Origin: Winogradskyella luteola
Lineage (GTDB): Bacteria; Bacteroidota; Bacteroidia; Flavobacteriales; Flavobacteriaceae
Length of the DNA stretch: 64,000 bases
Assembly (NCBI RefSeq): GCF_019203985.1
Contig: NZ_JAGSPD010000004.1
Span: 1-64,000, forward strand
Reading direction: 5' to 3'
A model generated the notes under the pieces. It was not told the DNA's origin, ran no database searches, and saw only the letters and a list, made by a program, of their open reading frames with translations. The position numbers and the translations under genes were made by a program. Shown piece by piece: positions 6,000 to 14,078 of the stretch. The number at the start of each line of letters is the position of its first letter. Within the stretch, counting starts at the first letter, position 1.

Positions 6000-6335
6000 T
6001 ATTTTAGTAAAAGCAAGATTTTCTTTTGCCTTAATCGACTTGCACAACAATTAATTATAAGCGTTGTCATGTGCTATCATTTAATTTCTCTTTAGTTTGA
6101 AAGTCTAAATGAAATAATATAATATGTCGAATAGGTTCTATAGCATCTACACTAACTTAACTTTTGTAAATCGCCATTTCCGTAATGATTTTTGAAGTGT
6201 TACAGCAAATTTTAGTATCGAATCCTATTGTAAATGTTTTTTTATTCTATTGAGTAACTAAATGGACTTGATTGATATATCTAGCATACAAATTATGATT
6301 ATATTTCGTTAACTATAAAGACATTATAAAATATA
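6000..6335. other. intergenic, no gene seen
   Basis: AT-rich sequence without a credible ORF. An interrupted inverted repeat (GCACAAC at 6042-6048; GTTGT...GTGC at 6063-6074) resembles the ends of small accessory cassettes and recalls the arms around the first gene of the window, but it is weak. No consensus promoter for the decarboxylase was identified. Confidence 0.35.
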
Positions 6336-7727
6336 ATGAAATCAATTAAGGATAAGCTCTTAAAGGCTATTGATATTTTAGATATAAAAAGCACTAATTG
6401 TGAAATTACCCATAGTAAAGATCTTAATAAATTAATAAACCAGATAAATAAACAACTACCAAAAAGACCTTTGGATTATGATAGTTTGATAAATGACTTT
6501 AAGCATCAAATAATACCTTTACTAAACCAAAATACTAGCCCAAACTATGCAGCATATATAACAGGAAGTAGCACTGAGATCGGAGCTATAGCAGAATTCA
6601 TTAAAGGTTACTATAATCAAAACGGCCTTAAATGGATAAATTCGCCAATTACATCAGAGTTAGAAAAATTGGTGGTTAAATGGATATCTGAGTTTATACT
6701 TCTACCGAATTTTAATCACGGTATGTTAACCACAGGTGGATCAATGTCTAATTTATTAGCAATACATTTTTCCTTAGCCAACGCATATCCCAATAGAGAA
6801 TACAATGGCATTCCAAGCGATAAAATAAAAGTTTATTCCTCAGACCAGACACACTCGAGTGTTGAGAGAGCTATGGTCTTCTTAGGTTTGGGAAGAAACA
6901 GTTTAGTAAAAATAAGTACAGACAAAAGCTATAAAGTAAATACTGAAGAATTAGAAAAAAGAATTAAAAGTGATAAAGCATCTGGCTATACTCCACTGAT
7001 CATTATTGGTAATGCTGGGACAACAAATACTGGTGCCATTGATAATTTATTAGAATTATCGAAGATTTCAAATAAATATAATACCTGGTTTCATATAGAT
7101 GGAGCCTATGGTCTACCAGCAATACGACTTAAGAAGCTTAGGGCACGTTTTCATGGAGCCTCTTTTGCAGATTCAATTACAGTTAATCCACATAAATGGA
7201 TGTATGTACCTTTTGAGGCAAGCTGTCTACTATTAAAAAAAATACCTATAGCAATAAATTTCACTCCTGATTATTTAGATGACTTTTCTAGCGAGCAAAG
7301 AATGATATCAGATCAAACCATTGAGCTCACAAAAGAATTCAGAGCTTTAAAAATATGGCTTACTTTAAAATACTATGGTGCAGATCAAATTTCTCAATTC
7401 ATTGAAAATGATATTTTTTTAATTAATTATTTGTCAAAAAAACTAAAGATTTTAGATTTTGTAGAAATCCATCCAGAATCCGAGTTATCTATATTATGCT
7501 TTAGGTTTATCTCAGAAAATTTAAACGAAACTCAAACTGAGAGATTAAACATTTTATCCTTAAAACTTATAAAAGAGAATAGGTCTATATTTTTTACAGG
7601 AACTAGATTAAATAACAAAGTTTATATGAGAATATTCTTTGGCAATCCTAATCGCAAAAAAAAGGATGTAAAATTTATGCTTAAAAAAATAATAGAGGTT
7701 TACAACCATTCTATTAAGCAAATTTAG
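6336..7727 (+). CDS. group II pyridoxal-dependent decarboxylase, 463 aa
   Basis: The sequence has the order expected of group II (aromatic amino acid / diaminobutyrate / glutamate type) decarboxylases: GGSMSNL (134-140, phosphate binding), H173 (stacking over PLP), GNAGTTNTG (226-234), HIDGAYG (253-259, D255) and NPHKW (284-288) with K287 as the Schiff-base lysine. The substrate cannot be set from sequence. The product would be a cytosolic amine-forming enzyme. It is the first gene of a four-gene plus-strand series (6336-11528) lying between two ssb copies, and a CadC-like regulator follows 78 bp downstream, recalling acid-stress decarboxylase loci. Confidence 0.85.
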   Translation: MKSIKDKLLKAIDILDIKSTNCEITHSKDLNKLINQINKQLPKRPLDYDSLINDFKHQIIPLLNQNTSPNYAAYITGSSTEIGAIAEFIKGYYNQNGLKWINSPITSELEKLVVKWISEFILLPNFNHGMLTTGGSMSNLLAIHFSLANAYPNREYNGIPSDKIKVYSSDQTHSSVERAMVFLGLGRNSLVKISTDKSYKVNTEELEKRIKSDKASGYTPLIIIGNAGTTNTGAIDNLLELSKISNKYNTWFHIDGAYGLPAIRLKKLRARFHGASFADSITVNPHKWMYVPFEASCLLLKKIPIAINFTPDYLDDFSSEQRMISDQTIELTKEFRALKIWLTLKYYGADQISQFIENDIFLINYLSKKLKILDFVEIHPESELSILCFRFISENLNETQTERLNILSLKLIKENRSIFFTGTRLNNKVYMRIFFGNPNRKKKDVKFMLKKIIEVYNHSIKQI

Positions 7728-7805
7728 TGTCTTGAACAACCTTTATAATTTCTACGTTTTTTCTAGTAGCAATAAAAAACATAAAATAAAAAATACTTTT
7801 ACATA

Positions 7806-8279
7806 GTGAATAACAAGATGCAATATATAATTAACAATAAATTCATTATTGATTTTTCAACTAATGAACTAAAAGATATGGCCAATAAAAAATCTGACAT
7901 TATAAAGATTGAAGACAGGGTGGCCAAGGTTTTGGAAATTTTAATTAAGAAAAGTCCAAATCTAGTCACAAGGAAAGAGCTAATTGAAAAAGTCTGGCAG
8001 AATTATGGAGGTGCAGATGATGCATTAAACCAAGCAATTTCTAACTTAAGAAAGTTGTTAAATGATGATGATAAAAATAATCGCGAAATAGAAACAGTTG
8101 TAAAAAAAGGTTATAGATATAAAGCTACTATAGAACAATACGATTTGAAGCAAAATAATAAAGGAAAAAGCAAAGGGCTAACGACAATAATCCTACTAAT
8201 TATTTTGTCAATAATAATATTGTTTACAATTATTGTGCTCTCTGAAAATACTTCAATTGCACCTGTGGCACCAAAATAA
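7806..8279 (+). CDS. membrane-anchored winged-helix regulator, CadC-like, 157 aa
   Basis: Residues about 25-108 form an OmpR/CadC-type winged helix (LVTRKELIEKVW, then ALNQAISNLRKLL, then VVKKGYRY). A basic linker leads to one transmembrane segment (about 125-145) and a tail of only about 12 residues outside. There is no receiver domain. Such proteins bind DNA from the membrane; a sensor domain is essentially missing here, so it may need a partner. The start is GTG at 7806, with an ATG at 7818 as alternative. It probably controls the adjacent decarboxylase and hydrolase genes (inference). Confidence 0.78.
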   Translation: MNNKMQYIINNKFIIDFSTNELKDMANKKSDIIKIEDRVAKVLEILIKKSPNLVTRKELIEKVWQNYGGADDALNQAISNLRKLLNDDDKNNREIETVVKKGYRYKATIEQYDLKQNNKGKSKGLTTIILLIILSIIILFTIIVLSENTSIAPVAPK

Positions 8280-8308
8280 ACATTAAGTAAATTAAATTTC
8301 TAATTAAA

Positions 8309-9613
8309 ATGAGAGTATTTTATTTCTTACTATTCACTATCACAATATCGTATTCCCAGGGTATTGAAGGAAGATACGATGGAGCAGTAAATAGAGAAGG
8401 TTCCATACAAGTTGTAAGTTTTAATTTTTTTCTAGATAGCGGCAATCAAAAAGCTACTTATGAAATTCCTGAATGCGGACTATACGATGTACCTGTTGAA
8501 AATATTTCTATTGACAATGAAGATATCTCTTTCAAATTTTATTATGGGGATTTTGATGCCAAACTAAAAGACAATAATAAATCCATATTGGGATTAAGTG
8601 TCAAATGGAATCCGAAAATTAAAATTCATTTAAAAAAAGCCACACCAATCAAAAAAACCTATTTATCAGAATCCATAAAATTCAAGAATGAGGATATTGA
8701 GCTTTGTGGCACATTATATATACCTGATAGTAAAAAACATCCAAACCCAAAATATGTCGTTTTAGTTCATGGATCTGGTAATCAAGATAGAAATACATAC
8801 TATTATATTTCTTTTGCTCACAAATTGGCAGACAATGGTATAGGTGTCCTTTTTTACGACAAACGTGGCACAGGTAAGTCTAAAGGAGTACTTGCGGGTG
8901 CTTCACTTAGCATTTTAGCTAAAGATGCCAATTCTGCTTTAAGTTATCTAAAAACGAGAAAAGATTTAAACATAGAGCGAATAGGATTATTAGGAACATC
9001 TCAAGGTGGCTGGATATCTACCATTGCGCAATCTGAGAAAGAGCTAGCAGATTTTTTAATCTTAAATGTAGGGCCAGCCGTTTCTGTTTACGAACAAGAT
9101 TTGCATAGAATTAAATATAGTATGAAAATTGATGAATGGAAGCAAAAATCAATAGATTCTGCTTTAGCATACGCAAGGACTTATTTTAATTATGCAGAAA
9201 AACCAACTAAAAAAAATTGGAAAATCTTAACAAGACAAATTACAAATGTTCAAAATAAAAATTGGAAAGGCTATATTAAAATCCCTAAATCTCCTGAGAG
9301 CATGAATTGGTTTATATCTAATAATTATAATCCAAAAAATGACTTAGAGAATTTACAGATTCCTGTCTTAAGTATATTAGGTGAAATTGACCCATTAGTA
9401 CCACCAAAAGAAAATGAGGCTAATATGAAAAGCTATTTAAAAAAGGCAAATGTAAATTACAAAGTAGTCGTTATCCCAGATTCTCCTCATGATATGATAA
9501 CATATGCTAAATTCATAGGGGAAGACTGGCAATGGCCAAACAGCTATTGGAAATGGAAAAAACAAGATTCAAAATTTATGGATGTAATAGTAGATTTTTT
9601 GAAGCATATTTAA
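8309..9613 (+). CDS. secreted alpha/beta hydrolase, 434 aa
   Basis: A signal peptide (residues 1-16) precedes a beta-rich domain of about 100 residues and then an alpha/beta hydrolase domain. This has the oxyanion motif HGSGNQDR (154-161), the nucleophile elbow GTSQGG (S231), an acid in GEIDPLVPP and a histidine in DSPHDM. The architecture matches exported esterases/acyl hydrolases of Bacteroidota. Substrate unknown. It starts 29 bp after the regulator gene and is likely co-transcribed. Confidence 0.8.
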   Translation: MRVFYFLLFTITISYSQGIEGRYDGAVNREGSIQVVSFNFFLDSGNQKATYEIPECGLYDVPVENISIDNEDISFKFYYGDFDAKLKDNNKSILGLSVKWNPKIKIHLKKATPIKKTYLSESIKFKNEDIELCGTLYIPDSKKHPNPKYVVLVHGSGNQDRNTYYYISFAHKLADNGIGVLFYDKRGTGKSKGVLAGASLSILAKDANSALSYLKTRKDLNIERIGLLGTSQGGWISTIAQSEKELADFLILNVGPAVSVYEQDLHRIKYSMKIDEWKQKSIDSALAYARTYFNYAEKPTKKNWKILTRQITNVQNKNWKGYIKIPKSPESMNWFISNNYNPKNDLENLQIPVLSILGEIDPLVPPKENEANMKSYLKKANVNYKVVVIPDSPHDMITYAKFIGEDWQWPNSYWKWKKQDSKFMDVIVDFLKHI

Positions 9614-9647
9614 TTAAAATGACTTTTTTGATTTTCTACTCAAATAA

Positions 9648-11528
9648 ATGCATATGAAATTTATCTTAACGTCTTTTTTGTTGGTTTTGATAACTTGCAA
9701 CCTGTTTTGTCAGCAAACAAAAAATTCTTCGAGAAGCAAAACCTCATTGTACCACACCATAGATTCCTTGTTGGCAAACGGTTATCAAAGTGATATGTAT
9801 CCTGGTGCAAGTGCAGTGGTTTTTCAAAATGATTCATTGTTGTATTTCAATTATGGTAGAGCTAACATAGAAAAAGATATCTCTGTTTCTGAGAATACTT
9901 TGTTTCAACTGGGGTCTATAGGTAAGATTTTAACAGTAATAGCTGTATTACAACAAGTAGATTTAGGAGTTCTAGATCTCGATGCTGATATTTCAGAATA
10001 TATAGATTTTAAAACGTTAACTAATAAAAAGGGAATTATCTCATTGCGCTGCTTGTTAACTCATACTTGTAGCTTCAATGATGTTAATATTGGGTATATG
10101 TCAAAAAACTCTAAAGATGTATTAAGTCTTCAGAAATTCGTCATAGACTATTATCCAGATATTTTTCAGCCTGTTGGTACAGAAATCATTTATTCAAATT
10201 ATTCATATGCGCTTGCGGGCTTTATTATTGAAAAAACCACAGGGATAAACTTTAAAAGGTATATCAAAGATTCTATATTTAAGCCACTTGGTATGTCAAA
10301 TTCATCTTTAGATTTTCCAGATAACTATAGTGAAATATCTAATTATGCTATTCCCTACAATAAGTTAGACGATAAGTTTAAGCCAACCACAATATTTCCA
10401 AGGCATGCGATACCAGCAGGAAGTTTAGTGTCTAATTCTCTAGATATGGGGAAATTTATTAGAGCTTTATTTAAGCAAGACGTTACTTTATTGAATTCAA
10501 GTTCATGGGATTTGTTGTACAGTCAGCAATTTACAAATCATAAGATACTTAATGGATATTCTTTGGGCATGGAACAGCAAAACATCAATGGAAATGAGTC
10601 TTGGGCTAAAGGTGGTATGTTACCAGGTATGTTATCTGGTATATTAATTAAATCCAATGATTTTGCAGTATTCCTTGTTGAGAATACGAATAGCGATGAG
10701 TTTGGTGAGTATTTTTTTAAATCTTTATTTGATATTCATTATCAAAATAACTCTCAGGTTAAATCGAGTATAAAAAAAACAAACGCAAAAATTTTTTCCG
10801 GTAGTTATAGAGATAAACGCTATAATCGTAAAACTATTGAAAAGGCCGCTACACTTTTTACAGGTGAAATACAGTTATACGTAAATGCAACGAAGGACTC
10901 GCTAAGTTTATTTCACAATGACAATTGGCATGATTATGCTCAAGTCCACGATGGTATTTTTCAATGTGCTGATATACCGGAATCGTATTTAGTGTTTAAG
11001 AAAGATAACTCTGGAAACTTATCTATGTACAGAAGTGTTAATATTAATGGACTTTCTGTACCAACAAGTTATGAGAAATTGGGGCCATTTAACAATTCAA
11101 GTTTTTTTAATGAGCAATACCCAATTAATGTAATGGTAATCATCTCCGGATTTTTATTTTCATTACTGGCATTTGTATTTAAGTTATTAAGACTGAAGAA
11201 AAAGAACTTTTTATTAAAATATAAACTTCCAAATTATATATACATTATAATTATTGTAATTTCTTCGAGTATCATTTTCCATTCTATTAAAGGTGTCTAC
11301 TATCTTTTTCAGTATAGATCAGAGTTTTTATTTGGTGTACCAAAAACATTTGCTGTAGCTACAACATTTGCTTATTTACTCATACCTCTAATGCTATTAT
11401 ATTTTGGTGTTTTAATGAAAATATATAAAAATAAAACAGGAACATTCTGTACTAGAATTTTCCTTGCGGTTTATGGAACATCAATTATTTGTCACCTCGC
11501 ATTTTTAAAGTATTGGAATTTTGTATAA
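9648..11528 (+). CDS. serine hydrolase (beta-lactamase/PBP family S12) with C-terminal membrane domain, 626 aa
   Basis: After a signal peptide (ends near residue 22) comes a class C beta-lactamase-type domain with S90-I-G-K93 (SxxK) and Y182-S-N184 (YxN). The HxG-type third motif is less clear (KGGMLPG). Residues about 490-622 hold four hydrophobic segments, so the catalytic part would be held at the outer face of the inner membrane. Such proteins are peptidases or esterases more often than true beta-lactamases. It is the last gene of the module and is followed by the ssb fragment. Confidence 0.8.
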   Translation: MHMKFILTSFLLVLITCNLFCQQTKNSSRSKTSLYHTIDSLLANGYQSDMYPGASAVVFQNDSLLYFNYGRANIEKDISVSENTLFQLGSIGKILTVIAVLQQVDLGVLDLDADISEYIDFKTLTNKKGIISLRCLLTHTCSFNDVNIGYMSKNSKDVLSLQKFVIDYYPDIFQPVGTEIIYSNYSYALAGFIIEKTTGINFKRYIKDSIFKPLGMSNSSLDFPDNYSEISNYAIPYNKLDDKFKPTTIFPRHAIPAGSLVSNSLDMGKFIRALFKQDVTLLNSSSWDLLYSQQFTNHKILNGYSLGMEQQNINGNESWAKGGMLPGMLSGILIKSNDFAVFLVENTNSDEFGEYFFKSLFDIHYQNNSQVKSSIKKTNAKIFSGSYRDKRYNRKTIEKAATLFTGEIQLYVNATKDSLSLFHNDNWHDYAQVHDGIFQCADIPESYLVFKKDNSGNLSMYRSVNINGLSVPTSYEKLGPFNNSSFFNEQYPINVMVIISGFLFSLLAFVFKLLRLKKKNFLLKYKLPNYIYIIIIVISSSIIFHSIKGVYYLFQYRSEFLFGVPKTFAVATTFAYLLIPLMLLYFGVLMKIYKNKTGTFCTRIFLAVYGTSIICHLAFLKYWNFV

Positions 11529-11559
11529 TAAACTCATATAACGTGTAACCCAAACCCAC

Positions 11560-11649
11560 TGGCATAATCTAGTAGCCTGGAACAAGACGGCTGAGATAGT
11601 AGAGAAGTATGTTACTAAAGGAAAAGAGATTGCTATAGAGGGTAAACTG
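11560..11649 (+). repeat. 90-bp direct repeat of ssb (copy 2)
   Basis: It matches 5710-5799 with one mismatch. The two copies bound a 5.85-kb stretch that contains the decarboxylase-hydrolase module. Confidence 0.9.
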
Positions 11650-11736
11650 GTCACACGCTCTTGGGAAGATAAGGATGGTATTAAGCGTTACACAACCGAA
11701 GTGGTTTGCTGCGAACTTTTAATATTGGGCAAATAA
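11560..11736 (+). pseudogene. ssb: 5'-truncated ssb copy
   Basis: Starting sharply at 11560, the plus strand encodes the last 58 residues of a short SSB (WHNLVAWNKTAEIVEKYV, then GKLVTRSWEDKDG, then ELLILGK and a stop). The first 52 codons are absent and no start codon is suitably placed. The final part differs from the intact copy (SWEDKDGIKRY versus MWEGKDGMKRY) and looks more like the usual flavobacterial sequence. It may thus be the displaced original 3' end of the chromosomal gene, with the intact gene carrying an imported 3' end. Confidence 0.85.
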
Positions 11737-11746
11737 ACCAACATAG

Positions 11747-11794
11747 ATATAATTGGCTCTAAAATACAGAATCGTATTTTAGAGCCAATTATAT
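11747..11794. terminator. strong bidirectional terminator after the ssb fragment
   Basis: A 48-base hairpin with a perfect 21-bp stem (ATATAATTGGCTCTAAAATA-type arms) and a 6-base loop lies between the ssb fragment and the convergent cupredoxin gene. Its position mirrors the terminator after the intact ssb, but the sequence is unrelated. Confidence 0.85.
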
Positions 11795-11811
11795 AGAATT
11801 TTATTTTGGGT

Positions 11812-12204
11812 CTACTCAACAATCAAGGTATATTGAGGTGTCGGATTCATAGGGCAGAAGTAGACATATTCGCCTTTAGCCAATGTCGTTACATTAGATT
11901 TTTCCTTTGAGTTATTATCTACAGCTTTTGTTACATATGCTGTTTTAATATGTGCATCTGGGTTAGATTTTGGTGCCAGGACAAATCCTACCTGATGCCC
12001 TACATTGTTGTTAGCAATTTCAAAGATGTAATTGCCTTCTTTTAAAGTGATTTCCTTTTGAGTGAACTCGCCTTTAGTCTGCTCTAAAGAAACAATGGTT
12101 GTTTTTGTGTCTTTCATCATAGCATCCTTTTTCATGCTATCTTGGGCATTACCGGTTAACGTGAAGGATAATGCGATCACCAATATTGAAATGATTCTTT
12201 TCAT
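11812..12204 (-). CDS. secreted cupredoxin-like protein, 130 aa
   Basis: A signal peptide (residues 1-20, cut after GNA) leads to a linker rich in Met/Lys/Asp and a cupredoxin-type beta sandwich. Potential copper ligands are H70 (NNVGHQVGF), C117 and M119 (YFCPMNPTPQ). The histidine that normally follows the cysteine in type 1 copper sites is missing, so copper binding may be altered or absent. It follows the AhpD-like gene by 31 bp and presumably shares its promoter, so both would be under the nearby AraC regulator. Confidence 0.72.
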   Translation of the reverse strand: MKRIISILVIALSFTLTGNAQDSMKKDAMMKDTKTTIVSLEQTKGEFTQKEITLKEGNYIFEIANNNVGHQVGFVLAPKSNPDAHIKTAYVTKAVDNNSKEKSNVTTLAKGEYVYFCPMNPTPQYTLIVE

Positions 12205-12235
12205 GATTTTAAAATTTATGGTTTGTTAATTATTA

Positions 12236-12784
12236 TTATACAGTTTCTAATTCTAAGGGTTGCGCTATTGGGAAATCAACAGGAACTCGTGTTGTACTAT
12301 GTATATAGTTAGATATGGTTTTGTCTCCTACTAAAGAAATAGTATCAATTAAATTGCCTTTGGTATAACCAGCGTTGAAGAAATTGTCTAAAACAGCTTG
12401 GTCGGTCTTTCCTCTATTTTCAGTAATGTTTTTAGCCAATTTTGCTAAAGCATCTAATTTGGTGTTCACTGAAGAGTACCCAGCTCTTAACTCCAAGATT
12501 TGTTCATCTGTAAAGCCATTGATTTTTCCTATTGCAGTATGTGCTGACAAACAATAGATACAGTGGTTTACTTCACTCACGGCTAGGTTCACCACCTCTT
12601 TTTCCTTAGCGGATAATGATGTTTTGGCATTGGCAAAGTTTAAGTAGTTTTCTAATGCGGTATCACTATGTGCATATGTTGCATATAAGTTTGGCACAAA
12701 ACCTAAACCTTTGTTTAGATTATCGAAAATGGCTTGGTTGTTAGCACTTACTTTTTCTCTTGTTGGTACATTAAATGTGTTCAT
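12236..12784 (-). CDS. carboxymuconolactone decarboxylase / AhpD-like protein, 182 aa
   Basis: The EVNHCIYCLSAH motif contains C75, C78 and H82, the CxxCxxxH redox centre of AhpD-type peroxidase-related proteins, in an all-helical protein of typical length. A role in hydroperoxide or general oxidant defence is inferred; true lactone decarboxylation is unlikely. It is the first gene of a two-gene unit with the cupredoxin. Its promoter region carries the 38-bp motif (12903-12940) also found upstream of the 50-aa gene, which suggests control by the AraC-family regulator at 13185-14033. Confidence 0.85.
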   Translation of the reverse strand: MNTFNVPTREKVSANNQAIFDNLNKGLGFVPNLYATYAHSDTALENYLNFANAKTSLSAKEKEVVNLAVSEVNHCIYCLSAHTAIGKINGFTDEQILELRAGYSSVNTKLDALAKLAKNITENRGKTDQAVLDNFFNAGYTKGNLIDTISLVGDKTISNYIHSTTRVPVDFPIAQPLELETV

Positions 12785-12875
12785 AATTTTTAGTTTTTAT
12801 TCTGAATTTGATTTCAGAGTTTTGTTATTGTTTATTTGAATTACCGAAATGGATTCAGCATGAATTTTGTTGGTA

Positions 12876-12883
12876 CAAAGTTG
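12876..12883 (-). promoter_or_regulatory. -7-like box CAACTTTG of the AhpD/cupredoxin unit
   Basis: The minus-strand CAACTTTG differs from TAnnTTTG only in its first base. It lies 19 bp downstream of the 38-bp motif, exactly as CATCTTTG does at 13121-13128. A weak -7 box suits an activator-dependent promoter. Confidence 0.45.
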
Positions 12884-12902
12884 CGACCGATTGGAGTTCT
12901 AT

Positions 12903-12940
12903 AAAATGATTATAATTCCCTAAGACTTGTCATTTTTTCC
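12903..12940 (-). promoter_or_regulatory. 38-bp operator-like motif, copy 1
   Basis: It is identical at 31 of 38 positions to 13148-13185, with a fully conserved start (AAAATGA) and the core CCCTAAGRCTTGTCA. It ends 2 bp from the stop codon of the 50-aa gene and is 19 bp from the -7 box. Probably a binding site of the adjacent AraC-family regulator. Confidence 0.6.
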
Positions 12941-12942
12941 TT

Positions 12943-13095
12943 TTAACCGATATGAGGTTTTTCAGCATCGCAATAATAATCGTGAATATGCTTATGCTCA
13001 CAATGCGTTTTCGGAATAATCGTATTTATGATACGTTTTGGACTACTTCTAAATATTTCAATAAGATTGAATATCGATTTGTTTTTTAATGTCAT
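12943..13095 (-). CDS. small His/Cys-rich protein, 50 aa
   Basis: A 50-codon frame starts MTLKNKSIFNLIEIFRSSPK and ends with a segment holding five histidines and two cysteines (HCEHKHIHDYYC, then H48). That density suggests metal binding. There is no signal peptide or membrane segment. It has its own promoter-like box (13121-13128) and the 38-bp motif upstream, and lies between the AraC gene and the AhpD/cupredoxin unit. The shared motif ties it to the same regulon, which supports it being a real gene. No family is recognised. Confidence 0.5.
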   Translation of the reverse strand: MTLKNKSIFNLIEIFRSSPKRIINTIIPKTHCEHKHIHDYYCDAEKPHIG

Positions 13096-13120
13096 CTTTA
13101 ATTGTTTTAGTATTACAGTG

Positions 13121-13128
13121 CAAAGATG
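13121..13128 (-). promoter_or_regulatory. -7-like box CATCTTTG of the 50-aa gene
   Basis: One base from the TAnnTTTG consensus, 25 bp before the ATG at 13095 and 19 bp after the second 38-bp motif. Confidence 0.45.
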
Positions 13129-13147
13129 GCGCGGAAGTAGATGCCGT

Positions 13148-13185
13148 AAAATGAAGAAATTACCCTAAGGCTTGTCAATTTTTCC
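13148..13185 (-). promoter_or_regulatory. 38-bp operator-like motif, copy 2
   Basis: Second copy of the motif at 12903-12940. Its outer end overlaps the stop codon of the AraC gene. The equal length and equal 19-bp distance to the -7 box in both copies indicate a functional promoter architecture rather than chance similarity. Confidence 0.6.
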
Positions 13186-14033
13186 TAACCGAGTGATTTT
13201 ATTCCTTTTTTAAACTCAGAAGGTGACTGCGACGTATATTTTTTGAATAATCGGCTGAGGTGAGAAGCATCATCAAAACCGACTTCGTATGCAATCTCCT
13301 TAGCAGTTTTGTCTGTATAGGTTAAAAGCCGCTTAGCTTCTAGTACAATACGCTGATGGATGATTTGTAGTGGACTTCTGTTAAGCTTAGCAAAATTATT
13401 GGATAGGGTTTTAGGCGATTTAAACAATTGATCTGCGTAAAAGGAAACGCTATGTTCTTTTTTAAAATGTTGTTCCACCAAAAAATTGAAAGACCTCAAT
13501 AAATCTACTTTAGAGCTTTTAGGTGTTTCAGCAACACCTTCTTTGGCTTTTAAAAGTCGTGTGCTTTTAATGATAAACCTAGCCATTAACATACGAAGCA
13601 TTTCTGCTTGGATATTGTCTTGGGTTTCTAGTTCATCTATAAATACTTCGTGAAGGGTTTTAAACTTTTGTTGTTCTTTAGTATCGAGGTGTATTATGGG
13701 AATATTGGTATTTCCAAACAATAAAATACCAACACAACTTACTTCTTGATCATGGTCTTTAATACAGTAAAACTCTCTGTTAAATTGATAAACGATTGCA
13801 TCTTCACCCTTTATATATTGCAAATATTGAATGGGAGTTAAAGCCAAGATACTATTAGGCTGTAGCGTTAAAGGAACACTGTCAATTATAAGTTCTATGG
13901 GTTCGGAACTCGACCAGATAAATGTGTAAAACTCGACCTGTTGAGGTTTTAAAAAAGATTTTAAATCCGTATCGTAACCAATTTTAAAAAGGGCATCAGT
14001 AGAAAATTCCTTGAAAGTGCGTGTCATGTTCAA
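13185..14033 (-). CDS. AraC family transcriptional regulator, 282 aa
   Basis: The C-terminal third (about residues 175-278) has the two helix-turn-helix units of AraC/XylS proteins (FFKSPKTLSNNFAKL-like first unit; TAKEIAYEVGFDDASHLSRL, then FKKYTSQSPSEFKK). The N-terminal part is a cupin-like effector domain (about 1-150). It probably activates the two downstream units carrying the 38-bp motif, which would place an oxidative- or metal-stress response under its control. The effector is unknown. Confidence 0.88.
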   Translation of the reverse strand: MNMTRTFKEFSTDALFKIGYDTDLKSFLKPQQVEFYTFIWSSSEPIELIIDSVPLTLQPNSILALTPIQYLQYIKGEDAIVYQFNREFYCIKDHDQEVSCVGILLFGNTNIPIIHLDTKEQQKFKTLHEVFIDELETQDNIQAEMLRMLMARFIIKSTRLLKAKEGVAETPKSSKVDLLRSFNFLVEQHFKKEHSVSFYADQLFKSPKTLSNNFAKLNRSPLQIIHQRIVLEAKRLLTYTDKTAKEIAYEVGFDDASHLSRLFKKYTSQSPSEFKKGIKSLG

Positions 14034-14078
14034 CTTAGTCTAGTTACTAAGGTAAACATTACAAATAACCTGAAAATA

